64,000 bases of DNA, from positions 69,010,427-69,074,426 of the forward strand of contig NC_092803.1 of the NCBI RefSeq assembly GCF_040954645.1. Direction: 5' to 3'. The notes under the pieces were generated by a model. That model was not told the DNA's origin. It saw nothing but the letters and a program-made list of their open reading frames with translations, and did no database searches. Made by a program: the position numbers and the translations under genes. This DNA is from Diabrotica undecimpunctata (Eukaryota > Arthropoda > Insecta > Coleoptera > Chrysomelidae). Shown here in pieces: positions 11,735-21,400 of the stretch. Each line of letters opens with the position of its first letter. The stretch's first letter is position 1.

Positions 11735-12120
11735 ATAATTGGGAGACAGAATACATTCTTGTCTGACACCTTGTTTTAGATGGAATCCGTTTGAGAGTAG
11801 GTCAAGCAATATAACTTTTCCATGTGTTGTGGTACGCCTACTTCTTTTATTGTCGGTCATAAGTGTTGTCATTTGACCCTGTCGAACGCTATTTGATAAT
11901 CTATAAAACAAATGCATGGTGGGATAATGAATTCTCTAGATTTTTCTATTATTTGTGTTATGTTCAGAAGATGTTCTCGAGTACATCTACCTTTGGTAAA
12001 TCCAGTTTGCTCTTAGGGTATTTCTCTTTGTAGGAAAGTTTTCGGTTTCTCATTGATTATGTGTAACATTGAGCATGTGAGATCAAAGAGATGGTTCTAT
12101 AGCCATCGCATTTGTTGTTT
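11735..12120 (-). mobile_element. LINE reverse transcriptase fragment
   Basis: Reading from high to low coordinates, the minus strand gives RTISLISHAQC, EQTGFTKGRCTREHLLNITQ, CFIDYQIAFDRV and [16 protein letters not shown]. These are successive RT blocks in correct order: the primer grip/finger region, motif A with FxDYxxAFD, and motif B with RQGxxLSP. The YADD box is lost where the (TA)n tract begins. It is truncated at both ends and contains stops. Confidence 0.75.
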
Positions 12121-12125
12121 AAAAA

Positions 12126-12290
12126 ACAAAGATCTACAATAAATGTATTCTACAAGTCACGACATATGGCTCTAAAACATAAGTGTTGGACAAGAAGGCC
12201 AACACTAAACTACGTGTATACCAGAGAGCTATAGAAATGAAACTTCTAGAAATAATTTTAAGAGATAGAAAAACTAACGTTTTAAAATAA
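12126..12290 (+). mobile_element. Short LINE fragment
   Basis: The plus strand gives IYNKCILQVTTYGSKT and then KLRVYQRAIEMKLLEI, matching the LPxLTYGxETW...RxxERxML region of RTE-like LINE proteins. It is small, truncated and in the opposite orientation to its left neighbour. Confidence 0.6.
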
Positions 12291-12405
12291 TTTAATATCT
12301 TTGATTGTGAATGAATTTTGTATGTGGGTGGAAGAAATGTTAAGTCAAAATGTCAATGTTTTGCAAAATATTTTATTTTTTAATATAATAATATCTAATT
12401 ATAAT

Positions 12406-12671
12406 TTATATTGAATTGTCCTCGATCACTTGGTTGATCCATTCAACAAAATAAGCGATATTGGTGAAGATATCGGGAGATCCTTGTTCGAAACAAGGCA
12501 TAACCCAAAAGCTGGCAAGTCCAAGAAGAGTTTCATTTTGGTATAATGGTTCTCCTAAATCTTCATTGCAATTATTGCCGAAGTGGTCGAGAACACAGAT
12601 GTTGCTGTCTTTGTCAGCATAGAGCTGGTGATATATAAAATCTTTAAAAGTTTTAATTATCTCGTTGCATC
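12406..12671 (-). CDS. Serine protease homolog gene 2, last exon with Ser-to-Leu change
   Basis: The last exon of gene 2 opens after the acceptor TTTTTACAG. It starts in phase 1, fitting the donor of the exon at 14466. It encodes CNEIIKTFKDFIYHQLYADK, then SNICVLDHFGNNCNEDLGEP, LLGLASF and the end helix FTNIAYFVEWINQVIE. The family motif GDSGGP reads EDLGEP, so the catalytic Ser is Leu and the neighbouring Gly is Glu. The oxyanion hole is likely disturbed as well. It aligns with the last exon of gene 1 across its whole length, including the Cys positions and WIN ending, so the two are paralogs arranged tail to tail about 4.8 kb apart. Confidence 0.85.
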
Positions 12672-12779
12672 CTGTAAAAACATTTTTATTAGTCATATAC
12701 ACATACATAGTTTTCGTAAAGATAGAAAAATGCAAGATCACGTTAATTTACTCCCTTTACAATGCGCATTATGAAAATT

Positions 12780-13690
12780 GATATAAGACTTTAATAATCC
12801 CAGAGCTTTAAAACATTTAGTCAACAAGCGTTGACTCTTCTCCGAAAACTGGGAGGCACCAATAAAACTGAACACCAAACGACCACTACCAACTCAAACT
12901 CAATAGCAGCACACATTTTGGTACCATCGAGGCAATGAAGATACCGCGAACATAGAACCAATCTTAGGGGAAAACATAGGTATCTTAAAAAACTGCAGGT
13001 GGTATCCATCATGATCGGAAATCTCAAACTCAAAATACGGTGTTAATGATACATTTTGGAATGCGTACATGCACAAACCTGGGTAGCTCTATTTTTCTTC
13101 AATATTCTAAACAAAGGTAGAAAAATGAAAATAGAAACAATACTTAAACCAGAATACTAATAAACCATTTAAAAGCTATGAGCAAATTGTCCTATTAAGT
13201 ATTTTATAGCTTTAGAAACTGTTATACAATAGAAATTGTCATCACCTTTCGCACCAATTGGAACGAATACTCATGGAACAGACATAGTTTCGTTCTTACC
13301 GCAGCTGTGTTGAATGAGTTCTAGCACTTAAACATAGGGAAATTCTAGGAGAGGTACAAAACTTAGAACTTCGTTATAATCTTTATTTAAAAAAATACAA
13401 AAACGTGTAAATTATAAAGAAATCGTTCTCAAAGTATAAACATTAATGTTTATATTTTAAGATCAAAACTTACTAAAATGAACTTTTGTGGTAACTGGAA
13501 TTTATTGATGAATTTACTAAATTGAAATGAATCAATTATATTAAAGTCAACATTATAATCATAAGATTTAGACAATATGTCTGTCAAAAACTGGTGTTGG
13601 GAGCGTTAATTATTAAGAACATAATAGGTCTCATGCTCAATGTAAAAATTTGACCAAGGGTTTATCAATTATAGTATTACTTTTTAAGTA
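12780..13690. other. Intron sequence without recognised content
   Basis: This is intron of serine protease homolog gene 2. A plus-strand frame near 12830-13040 is open for about 70 codons but matches nothing I recognise. No splice-flanked exon-like stretch is visible. Confidence 0.4.
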
Positions 13691-13699
13691 AGCGTTCGA

Positions 13700-14110
13700 G
13701 TTAAGAGGATAATAATATCTGTATATATATAACATCATCTAATAGAGATTGGCGCAGACAAAATTGGTCTTTATCTATTAAGACAGTAGCATTCTCTATA
13801 ACACTAGAAGTAATAAAGTGAATGCTACTCATGTCATTAGGGCCAACGAGATTTATTATCGAACCATATGTTAGATAATGCGTTATTCTTTGTTTGAACC
13901 ACTGCAATGTTTGCCCTATATAATGTCCATCACATTCGAGACAAGAAATTTGGTAAATCAGATGACTTTGATTTAGAATCGTTGTCTGGTCTTTTAGCTT
14001 TGAGAATAAGCTGTAACTGGATATGCTGTTATATTGCTATTCTGATTTTCGGAATTTTACTCAGCCACTTAACTATATTGTTAGGTACGCCACCTACTTA
14101 GCGTAACTTT
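13700..14110 (-). mobile_element. Penelope-like element fragment with GIY-YIG endonuclease
   Basis: The minus strand near 13950-13720 reads YQISCLECDGHYIGQTLQWF followed by KQRITHYL and, further on, SSIHFITSSVIENATVL. This is the GIY-YIG nuclease region of Penelope-like retroelements: the YQI/YKI start, Cys pair, YIG, and the later H-region. One frameshift separates the first block from the rest. Upstream (14110-13990), PNNIVKWLSKIPK is compatible with the linker to the RT. The RT itself is missing, so this is a 3' remnant inside the gene 2 intron. Confidence 0.65.
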
Positions 14111-14465
14111 TTTGTAAATAACGGGCTCTGTTGGTCTGTTATCACATTGCTTATCATAAGTCTTAGTTGTAGATTAGTTGCTTGAAAATTTTACTACTAG
14201 GATATCCGTTATTCATAAATATGGATGTTGTATAATGTTTTTAAGTTCCATAGTGTTATACAACAAGTCCAACAAACTTGCACAGTAGATAATTACGAAG
14301 AATTTCGAATACCATGAATTCACTACATTATATACCTTCATAACATTACTCAAAATAAATGAAAACATGGATTATTGCACGCACATCTTAATCGTAGCTC
14401 TACATTGGCATTTTTACCTATCAATTAGTTCTAAAAAAGATTATCTCTAATTTTATGATACTTAC

Positions 14466-14664
14466 TTTGAATTTCTATAATTGGTAATGCTGGTCTGTAG
14501 ACAAGATGATGGTAGTTATGATAAAGACTGTAAGAATATCCAACGATGTCGGCATTACCACTTCCCTGTGCTCCAGACTCAGGAAGTTTAGCTGGCTGAA
14601 CAGCGTCATTAAATTGGAAAGCCTCTATTACTTTTATTAGAGCAATATCATAATGAGCATTACT
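14466..14664 (-). CDS. Serine protease homolog gene 2, internal exon with catalytic-Asp region
   Basis: The minus strand is flanked by acceptor TTGTTTTAG and donor GTAAGTAT. The exon encodes NAHYDIALIKVIEAFQFNDA and continues VQPAKLPESG...NADIVGYSYS...LPIIEIQ. The Asp of YDIAL is the catalytic one and is kept. The exon begins in phase 2 and ends in phase 1, the same phases as the matching exon of gene 1 at 1507-1706. The two exons also match in length (199 and 200 bp). Joined to the exon ending at 19417 it reads FDSDG-NAHYD, the expected spacing before the Asp block. Confidence 0.85.
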
Positions 14665-14963
14665 AAAACAAGTGTATCGAAAATTACATATGGATATTCC
14701 TTCTAAAGTTATAAAAATTTGGTTTTCAAATAAGAAAATGCAAAGTAGAGTCAGGATTGTCTACATCTATTTAATCATTATACAAAATAAAGCTTAATGA
14801 AATGGGTAAGTATTTTCTCTAATATTTGCCTTTTCCTTCTTCTAAAAAGGGTATTTGCGATTTTATAAAAAAAAATCATTTAATTATACAAAAAAAAAGC
14901 ATGAAAATAAGCATATACATTTTGGAAAACCATTTTTCGTTACGAAAATTAGCCTAAAACATA

Positions 14964-15590
14964 TTATATAATAATTTCTAAGCTTAGTTTAAGATTTAGT
15001 AAGTCCCTATTATAAATTTTATTATTAAAATAGATATAAAAATAAACATAAACAATATATAGAATAAAAAAAAATAGATAACTAAAACAAAAATGCTTTA
15101 ACCTTATTTTTATTGAAACACGTTTGATAAAGGAAAATATATCACTTTTGTTTAAAGCATGAAATAACTGACTACTTATATGTTCCATCGTAAATTTTCG
15201 GCGACTGTCACTCAAACCAATTTTATAAATCGAAAAGCTTCTTTCAACGTCCACACTGGTTATCGGTGCATACTTATACTTTGCTACTACTGACGAATCC
15301 GTATTTATATGTTCAACGTGTTCTCCATTTACCATTGAAAGTATTTTCATCTTTTGCAATCCATTGTTTTCTGTTAATATATGTTTGACTTGTATTTATA
15401 CTATCTGACCAATTTTTCCAGGGATACTTCCATTTTTTTTTAAACTGTTTATTTTTTGGATCGGCTCAACTAATGACCTTTGCTGTTTCTCCAGATATTT
15501 CATTGTTTCACTTACCATTGTTTCAACATAGACAGCCTTATAGAAACAATGAATCACAGCAGGATTAACCATAGTTATAGTAAATTTAGC
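14964..15590 (-). mobile_element. hAT transposase C-terminal fragment
   Basis: The minus-strand frame at 15359-14964 contains YAPITSVDVERSFSIYKIGL followed by SDSRRKFTMEHI. This is the hAT dimerisation domain with its SxxxERxFS signature. Upstream (15590-15360), EKQQRSLVEPIQKINSLKKN reads as the preceding linker, in a different frame. Only the C-terminus survives. It resembles the hAT copies often annotated as CGG-triplet or zinc-finger-like proteins in insects. It lies in the gene 2 intron. Confidence 0.7.
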
Positions 15591-15599
15591 TCATTGGGC

Positions 15600-16020
15600 T
15601 AAATTAGCTCCCCAATGAGCTAATAGAAATCGAAAAGTCGCCCATAGAACTTGTGGACAAATATGTGTATTTGGGTCACGAAATAAGGTTAACGCGAGAT
15701 AACCAAACATGCGAGCTACTCAGAAGAATAAGTCTGGGTTGGGCTGCATTCGGAAAAATGAGAGACGTATTTAAAACAAATATACCGATCCATTTAAAAA
15801 GAAAAGCTTTTAACCAGTGCGTTCTACCAGTCCTCACATACGGAGCAGAAACCTTAACTCTCACAAAAACATCAGCCGAAAAATTGAGAAGGACACAACG
15901 GAAGATGGAGCGTGACCAACTGGATAGCAGAGGCGCAGAACAGAAGCAGATGGAAAAGTCTAGAGGAGGCCTATGTTCAACAAATGACAACTCAGGGCTG
16001 ATTGACGATGAATGCATGAT
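15600..16020 (+). mobile_element. LINE 3' fragment
   Basis: The plus-strand frame from 15653 encodes DKYVYLGHEIRLTRDNQTCE, then ISLGWAAFGKMRDVFK and CVLPVLTYGAETLTLTKTSA. This is the region after the RT in RTE-like LINEs. Past a frameshift the end reads RWKSLEEAYVQQ before a GATGAATGCATGAT tail, the usual 3' end of this group. It is followed directly by a second copy in the same orientation. Confidence 0.75.
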
Positions 16021-16029
16021 ACTAAATTT

Positions 16030-16915
16030 ATTTACAATATTTACAAAAATGCAACTATGACTGTTAAGATACACGATAAAACTCGACCAACAAAAATAAA
16101 ACGTGGGATAAGGCAAGGAGATACATTGTCACCGAAATTATTCATAACGGCATTTAAGTATGCCTTTAAGATGGTCAGTTGAGACCACAGAGGAGAAACA
16201 ATAGACAGCCAACAGCTTAACCATCTCCATTTCGTAGATGACATTGTTCTTATCACAGATAATTTAGGAGAAGCCACTGATATGTTAAATGAATTGGACT
16301 TTGCATATTCGAAGGAGGGCCTCAAAATGAACTTGACTATAACTAAGTTTATGACAAATATGGTCCCCAATAACCATTTAAATATTCAAGACTAAGTGGT
16401 AGAACTGGTGGAGAAATATACGTATTTGGGTCATGAAACAAGAATCAGCAGGGATAAGCAAACATGCGAAATCCAAAGACAAATTACTTTAGCGTGGGCA
16501 GCCTTTGAGAAACTGCGAGACACACTTAGGGCCAACATACCAGTTAGCCTCAAAAGAAAAGTATTTAACTAATGCATCTTACCGGTCATCACCTATGGGG
16601 CGGAAACGATTACTCTAATCAAGACTACGACTTCATAATTGAGAGTGGCACAGAGGCGAATGTAACGGTCTAAGCTGAGAGTGACGTTGTGGGACCGAAT
16701 AAGAAACAAAGATCTGCGAAGAAGGACGAGTATTGCTGATGTTGTGGAACGCATAGCGGAACTAAAATGGAACAGGGCAGGCTATGTAGCGAGAATGATG
16801 ACTCGCGATGGACAAGTATGGTCACAAACTAGAGGCCAAGAGCAGACAAACGTAGTAAAGACCTATGGCCAGCGGTGGACGTGATAAATGAAGGCTGGAT
16901 GATCATGATGATGAA
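16030..16915 (+). mobile_element. LINE fragment with RT boxes B and C and C-terminus
   Basis: The plus strand gives KIKRGIRQGDTLSPKLFITA near 16090, LHFVDDIVLITDNLGEATDM near 16225 (the catalytic box as FVDD), KYTYLGHETRISRDKQTCEI near 16415, and LRRRTSIADVVERIAELKWN near 16715. It ends with a tail containing GATGATCATGATGATGAAG near 16895. Several stops interrupt it, so it is dead. It shares the YLGHE...RDxQTCE region with the fragment just to its left, so the two are copies of the same or a closely related family. Confidence 0.75.
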
Positions 16916-16919
16916 GATT

Positions 16920-17384
16920 TTTTGTAATTTTGTTTAACCTAAAACATCCTGACAGTACTTCATCGATTTGCTAGCAGTATATTTAAGTTCGGAGTGCGGT
17001 CCTGAAGTTGATTAGGTACAACTAAAACTTGGTCTCGAAGTTTTTTATCGTTTTCCTATAGTAAATCTTTAAATTAATTATAAGAAGCATATTATTATAT
17101 ATTACATATTATCCGTAAGTACTTTTATCAAAATATATACGGTTTCATCAAAATCTCACATACTTGCGGATCATGCTCACAATCCAGTCATGCAGTTTTG
17201 TAAATTAAAAAGTGTTTAACAATAACTTGTTTTTTGGCTTATCTTTGATAAGTTTAAGACTTTATAATTAACACAGAGTCGTACCGACCCAATTAATATA
17301 ATGAAACGTAACAAGAAAATTAAAATAAAAAGTATTTAACAATTTTATCCCATCGCCGGTACTTCTGGCTACAGGCTTCCTGCA
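16920..17384. other. Unassigned spacer in gene 2 intron
   Basis: AT-rich sequence with no ORF, repeat arm or known motif. The last 40 bp may be leader of the ORF1 remnant that follows. Confidence 0.4.
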
Positions 17385-18235
17385 ATGTTACACGATCAAC
17401 AAACACCATCTTACTTTACAATTACTCAACAGAAAGCAGCTACATTTCCTTCCAAGAATCAAGCCATTATTATCCCAGCAGTAGACACACTAAAACTAGA
17501 AGACTACGTTACAACAGTAGAATCACTCGTACAGCCCAAAAATGTCCTCTTTTCATCAAGAATTTCTAATAGCAGAATCTGCATCTACCTCTCTAGCAAA
17601 GAGTTGTTGACACCTTTTTAACAGATCACGGAGGAATAAAACTAGGAGATAATGTGATTAGAGCGAGAAGATTAGTCACTCCTGCTAATAGGTCACTGTT
17701 GTCCAATGTTTGTCCGACTATTCCTCATCACATCATAGAGAAATATCTTGCTAAGAAGGGCTTTCATCTACTTTCACTGATGTCTTTCTTAAGAGCGGGA
17801 ATCCAAGACCCTCAATATAGTCACGTCCTAAACTTTCGTAGACAGGTGTGTTATACACCTGTCGACAATCTTGTCATTCCTGAATCAATTCTCGGTGACT
17901 TCGATAATACATCTTACCGAATCTTTCTTTCTGATAAACTAACCTGCTATCTCTGCCATCAATCTGGTCATATAGCCTTAACATGTACCAATATGGCGAT
18001 TCAGTCAAATACATCCATACTTACATCCCAAACCAATCAAGAATGTATTCCTTCCTCTAATGCGATAGCTGAAGCAAAAATCACTCTGTTCAGAAACAAA
18101 CGGAAAACACTTGTAACTTAATGGACTCCCAAAAACTACACACAGATATTACCATACAGAAATGTTCTCATTCTGAAATATCGACACCACTTGGTACACC
18201 AACGACAGAAAACACAGAAATAGATTCTTTGGCCA
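17385..18235 (+). pseudogene. Degenerate ORF1 (gag-like) of an I-type LINE
   Basis: The frame at 17385-17621 reads FPSKNQAIIIPAVDTLKLED and SSRISNSRICIYLSSKELL. It is followed, after a stop and frame change, by 17654-18121 with TPANRSLLSNVCPTIPHHII and the zinc knuckle CYLCHQSGHIALTC. Both match, in order, the intact ORF1 at 60092-61363 on the minus strand, which has FPHKNQAIILHALPN, SSRISN-like RISNNRICIYLNS and CFLCKQDGHTAETC. This is therefore a diverged second copy of that family. Its ORF2 is not present: unrelated RTE-like LINE sequence starts at about 18240. Confidence 0.75.
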
Positions 18236-18239
18236 ATGT

Positions 18240-18675
18240 GTCTTACCTGTACTCACTTATGGAGCAGAAACATTAACACTCACAAAAAAGGTAGTTAATA
18301 AGATTAGCGTGACTCAGATGGCTATGGTGCGCCAGATGTTGGTTGTCTTTCTGAGAGACCGAATCTAAACGAAATAATACATCGTAGAATAAAAACAACA
18401 AACCCTATCGAAAAAATCGTGTCGTTAAAATGGAATTGGACAGGACACGTCGCCAGATTATTAGACAACCAATGGACAAAACGTATTTTAGAGTGGAGAC
18501 CAAGAAAAGAAGCAATGCGGAGCAGAGGACGCCCACCAACTAGATGGACTGACGACCTGACGCGTGGATATAACTGGATGCAAGCCGCACAAGACAGAGA
18601 CAGATGGAAACAGTTAAGGGAGACTATGTCCAGCAATGGACGCATACAGATTGATGATGATGATGATGACTGTAG
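18240..18675 (+). mobile_element. LINE 3' fragment with GAT tail
   Basis: The plus strand gives LPVLTYGAETLTLTKK near 18245. In an open frame from 18419 it gives LKWNWTGHVARLLDNQWTKR, ILEWRPRKEAM, RGRPPTRWTDDL and WMQAAQDRDRWKQLRE. The frame runs into a GATGATGATGATGAC tail at 18653-18670. This is the classic C-terminus and 3' end of an RTE-type LINE. It abuts the ORF1 remnant of a different LINE family, so one inserted into or was truncated against the other. Confidence 0.8.
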
Positions 18676-18960
18676 TTTTCATATTTTAATTGTCATTGCT
18701 ATCTCTTTTTGGTCTTTCTGGCTCCATTGGACAAGGTTAGTTATTTTATTAGTTATTTTATCCTTTTAGGAGATGTAAAGATCCTACCTCCAATTTTTAA
18801 AGCACTCGGTTAATACTGTAATAGTGTTTTTTATATTAGCAATATTTTTCTTTATTTATGATAATAATGAGATATCTTCGATTTGATCTGACTAAAGTAT
18901 TCTAATTAAGTCATTTTTAGATAACATCTAAAGAAAATAAATGCTCGAATATATGAACTT

Positions 18961-19209
18961 ACTCCAAATAAAAGGCAGATATCGAGCACAGTTTTTTATT
19001 AATTCTTGCCCAATTACTTTCGCTCTCAGAGCATCTTCAGGGACATTTTGTTAAAAAAGTTGGCTATCCAACACGTCATTGAATATTATACACAAAATAC
19101 ATTTAAACAAAACTGGACAAAGTACAAACAGTTTAAAAATATTTAGAAGCTACATTGTGGGCAAGAGCGAGAGACGGAATGATTCTCGATATCTGCCTTT
19201 TATTTGAGT
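18961..19209. mobile_element. MITE-like repeat with 25-bp inverted ends
   Basis: ACTCCAAATAAAAGGCAGAT at 18961 is matched inversely by the sequence ending ATCTGCCTTTTATTTGAGT at 19209. The inverted ends are about 25 bp with one mismatch. The whole is flanked by a 15-bp direct repeat AACATCTAAAGAAAA at 18923-18937 and 19211-19225. The inside holds a hammerhead-like core on the minus strand (19018-19040). There is no ORF. The long direct repeat is unusual for a DNA-transposon MITE and could reflect retro-type insertion. Confidence 0.6.
19018..19040 (-). ncRNA. Hammerhead-like core (putative)
   Basis: The minus strand reads CTGAAGA (19040-19034), then a hairpin TGCTCTGAGAGC whose GCTC and GAGC pair, then GAAA (19021-19018). 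This order resembles the CUGANGA-stem II-GAAA core of hammerhead ribozymes reported in Penelope-like retroelements. One extra U follows CUGAAGA and I could not pair a convincing stem I. It is therefore a candidate only. Confidence 0.3.
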
Positions 19210-19416
19210 AAACATCTAAAGAAAAGTTAAAATTTTTACTGGAAATTTCCTAGATTGAACATAAATTATTCTATTACAGTAAATACTTATTATTAAATTT
19301 AAAAGGATGTGTGGTAAAAAAATACAAAAAAATAAATAAATTGTAGCGAGAAAATACTTAATAAGATTTAGTTAGCTTAGAATCAAATCTTGTAAGCAAT
19401 GAATATGATAACTTAC

Positions 19417-19681
19417 CCATCACTGTCAAACTTGGGATATGTAATAGTTTTTTCTATATTTACTATTTGCTTATTTAAATCGGTTTCGTCATCTATGTAA
19501 ATTAGTCCAGCAACGATTGTTTTGGGGTTGTTATATAAACATTGTGCTGCAGTGACAACCCAATGTTCGTTGATAATAGCTCCAGTACATACATGCAATT
19601 CTTCACCCAACGCTCTAGTTTGTATAGAAACTGTAAATGGATATTGTCCGGGATTGGCAATAATACCATTATTATACATTC
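19417..19681 (-). CDS. Serine protease homolog gene 2, exon with activation site and His-to-Gln change
   Basis: The minus-strand exon is bounded by acceptor TTATTTTAG and donor GTAAGT. It encodes MYNNGIIANPGQYPFTVSIQ, a CTGAIINEHWVVTAAQCLYN block, and the lead-up to the Asp exon. In active S1A enzymes TAAHC carries the catalytic His; here it reads TAAQC. The exon starts in phase 1, so the upstream exon ends with the first base of a codon completed by GA, compatible with Arg at the activation cleavage site. The signal-peptide exon is not recognised but should lie above 19681. With Ser also lost, two of three triad residues are gone, so the product should be a secreted pseudo-protease. Confidence 0.85.
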
Positions 19682-19689
19682 CTAAAATA

Positions 19690-20070
19690 AAATATCGATC
19701 ATTGATTTAGTCAGTAGATTAGATTTAGGTCTGCGCCGTCCACGAATGTAAGGTAACCGGTGCACACAAGCACCAGCAATTAAGGGGCGCCACTAGAGTT
19801 GCCACAAAAATTACGCGAGTCAAAACAACACTTACTTATTTACCGAGCTTGCCACCCTGTATATCTCAACTTCAATGGTTACGTATTGATTTAGAATCTA
19901 CATAAACAAGAAAAATCCTGTAAAGACATGCAGCCACCGAGCCACCTGCACTGCGAGAAATGACGAATAGTATAAAGGATCTGGAGGAGTGAGAGAATTT
20001 ATTTACATCTTACACCGTTGCAGTTGCAGTGCAGAAGGTGGTTAGACCCTTAATTGTTCCCCCGAGGTGA
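19690..20070. other. Unassigned region upstream of the gene 2 activation-site exon
   Basis: A locally GC-richer patch (19730-19860) includes GCCACCCTGTATAT, a sequence common at ends of insect DNA elements, but I see no matching inverted end. The signal-peptide exon of gene 2 was looked for on the minus strand and not found. Confidence 0.35.
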
Positions 20071-20074
20071 CAAT

Positions 20075-20207
20075 AGAGATAATTCAAACACTCCTGACCA
20101 TGGAGCTGCGCGAAGGCGGAGTCAAAATTCACGTAAAGGCAGGAAGGTTCCATTGTAAACCAAATTTCGTCTACTGCGCCGTGGTCAGGAGTGCTTGTAT
20201 TATCTCT
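20075..20207. repeat. Inverted repeat with 29-bp arms
   Basis: Left arm 20075-20103 and right arm 20179-20207 are inverted copies matching at 26 of 29 positions, with a 75-bp loop. The arms contain CACTCCTGACCATGG and CCGTGGTCAGGAGTG. No ORF is convincing. It could be a small MITE or a transcribed hairpin. Confidence 0.65.
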
Positions 20208-20959
20208 ACCAATAATCATGTGACAATAATTATTAATGTAAGTGAGAGTATACTCTATAGTGGTATACTCGTAATACATACATCATATAAAATAAGGTAA
20301 GATAACTAAATTACACAGTGGACGTAATACAGGTTATAACAAAAGCATGGTATATTTCCTTATAGTTTTAGAAATCTTCGTTTAAGATGAAACTGTCTAC
20401 ATCAAGTTCTAACGTATCTAGAACTTCAGAAACTGAGACTCAACTTTTAAAACTGGTGAAATCGACCCCAATTAAAAAATCCGTATTCTGTTTTTCCTGT
20501 AAATAATCTTCAAGACAATAATGTATTTTGTCGGAGATGTAATGACTGGCTGCATTTATCAATTTTAGGCAGACTTGAAAGAAGTTTCTTTCACTTAAGT
20601 AAGTACAAAAAATTGATAGAGCTGTCTAAACCATTTGAAAATAAAACTACAATTGAGAGCTCATCAAAAACTTCTCATAAATGAAAAACAACGGTGGTGT
20701 ACCGTAATAAAAATAATAATTAATGTTAATCAATTTTTATTTACACAAAATTTAGCTTCTCGTGGGCAACATAGCGAATTATTTAAAAGACAACGGTAAT
20801 TTTTTAAAGTGCATAGAGATGATAGGTAAATTTTATCCAATAATGGCTGATCATATTTACCGTATCACACAAAGTTTACAAGATACAAAAATGCCCTCTT
20901 ATTTTGGTAATAAAATCTAAAATTAAATTATATACGTTTATATTATATGCCAAAACAAA

Positions 20960-21400
20960 AATAATGAATTTGGTACCCAACCAGTATTGGTGGACAAGGA
21001 AAAGAACTCGTAGATAAATATAAAGACGTAGGACATGAAATTACAATGATAATCAGACCCATAAACTTAAGAGAGAAATCGGTCTTGGGTGGGCAGCATA
21101 TGAAAAACTGAGCATATGAGAAACTTTTAAAAGTGAGCTGACCACATGCCTGAACAGAAAAGTATTTGATGAATGCGTCTTTCCATTGTTAACACACGGA
21201 GCAGAAACACTTACTCTAACAAAAGCCTCGGCTACCAAACTAAGAGTCACATACACAAGAATGGAGCGATCCATGTTATGCTATGGTTTATAAGAACAGT
21301 CAGCGACGCATTACTCACACAGTCGAACGCAGCGCACGTTCATCAAAATCAACGTTCGTCCACGTTCGTGGACTTTTGAGGCTGGATGATGATGGTGATT
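20960..21400 (+). mobile_element. LINE 3' fragment nested in the hAT copy
   Basis: The plus strand gives KELVDKYKDVGHEITM, then, across frames, LGWAAYEKL, RKVFDECVFPLLTHGAETLT and ASATKLRVTYTRMERSMLCY. It ends in a GGATGATGATGGTGATT tail near 21381-21400. It matches the other RTE-like fragments at 15600 and 16030. It lies between the N-terminal and middle blocks of the hAT transposase, so it inserted after the hAT copy. Confidence 0.7.

Noticed and set aside
12821..13033. Minus-strand frame of 70 codons
   Set aside because: No family resemblance, no splice context, composition like intron.
19850..19870. GCCACCCTGTATAT as the end of a DNA transposon
   Set aside because: No inverted partner found within several kb.
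20010..20279. Minus-strand frame of 89 codons as a signal-peptide exon of serine protease homolog gene 2
   Set aside because: It has no signal-like hydrophobic start and no donor in the needed phase. It overlaps the inverted repeat.
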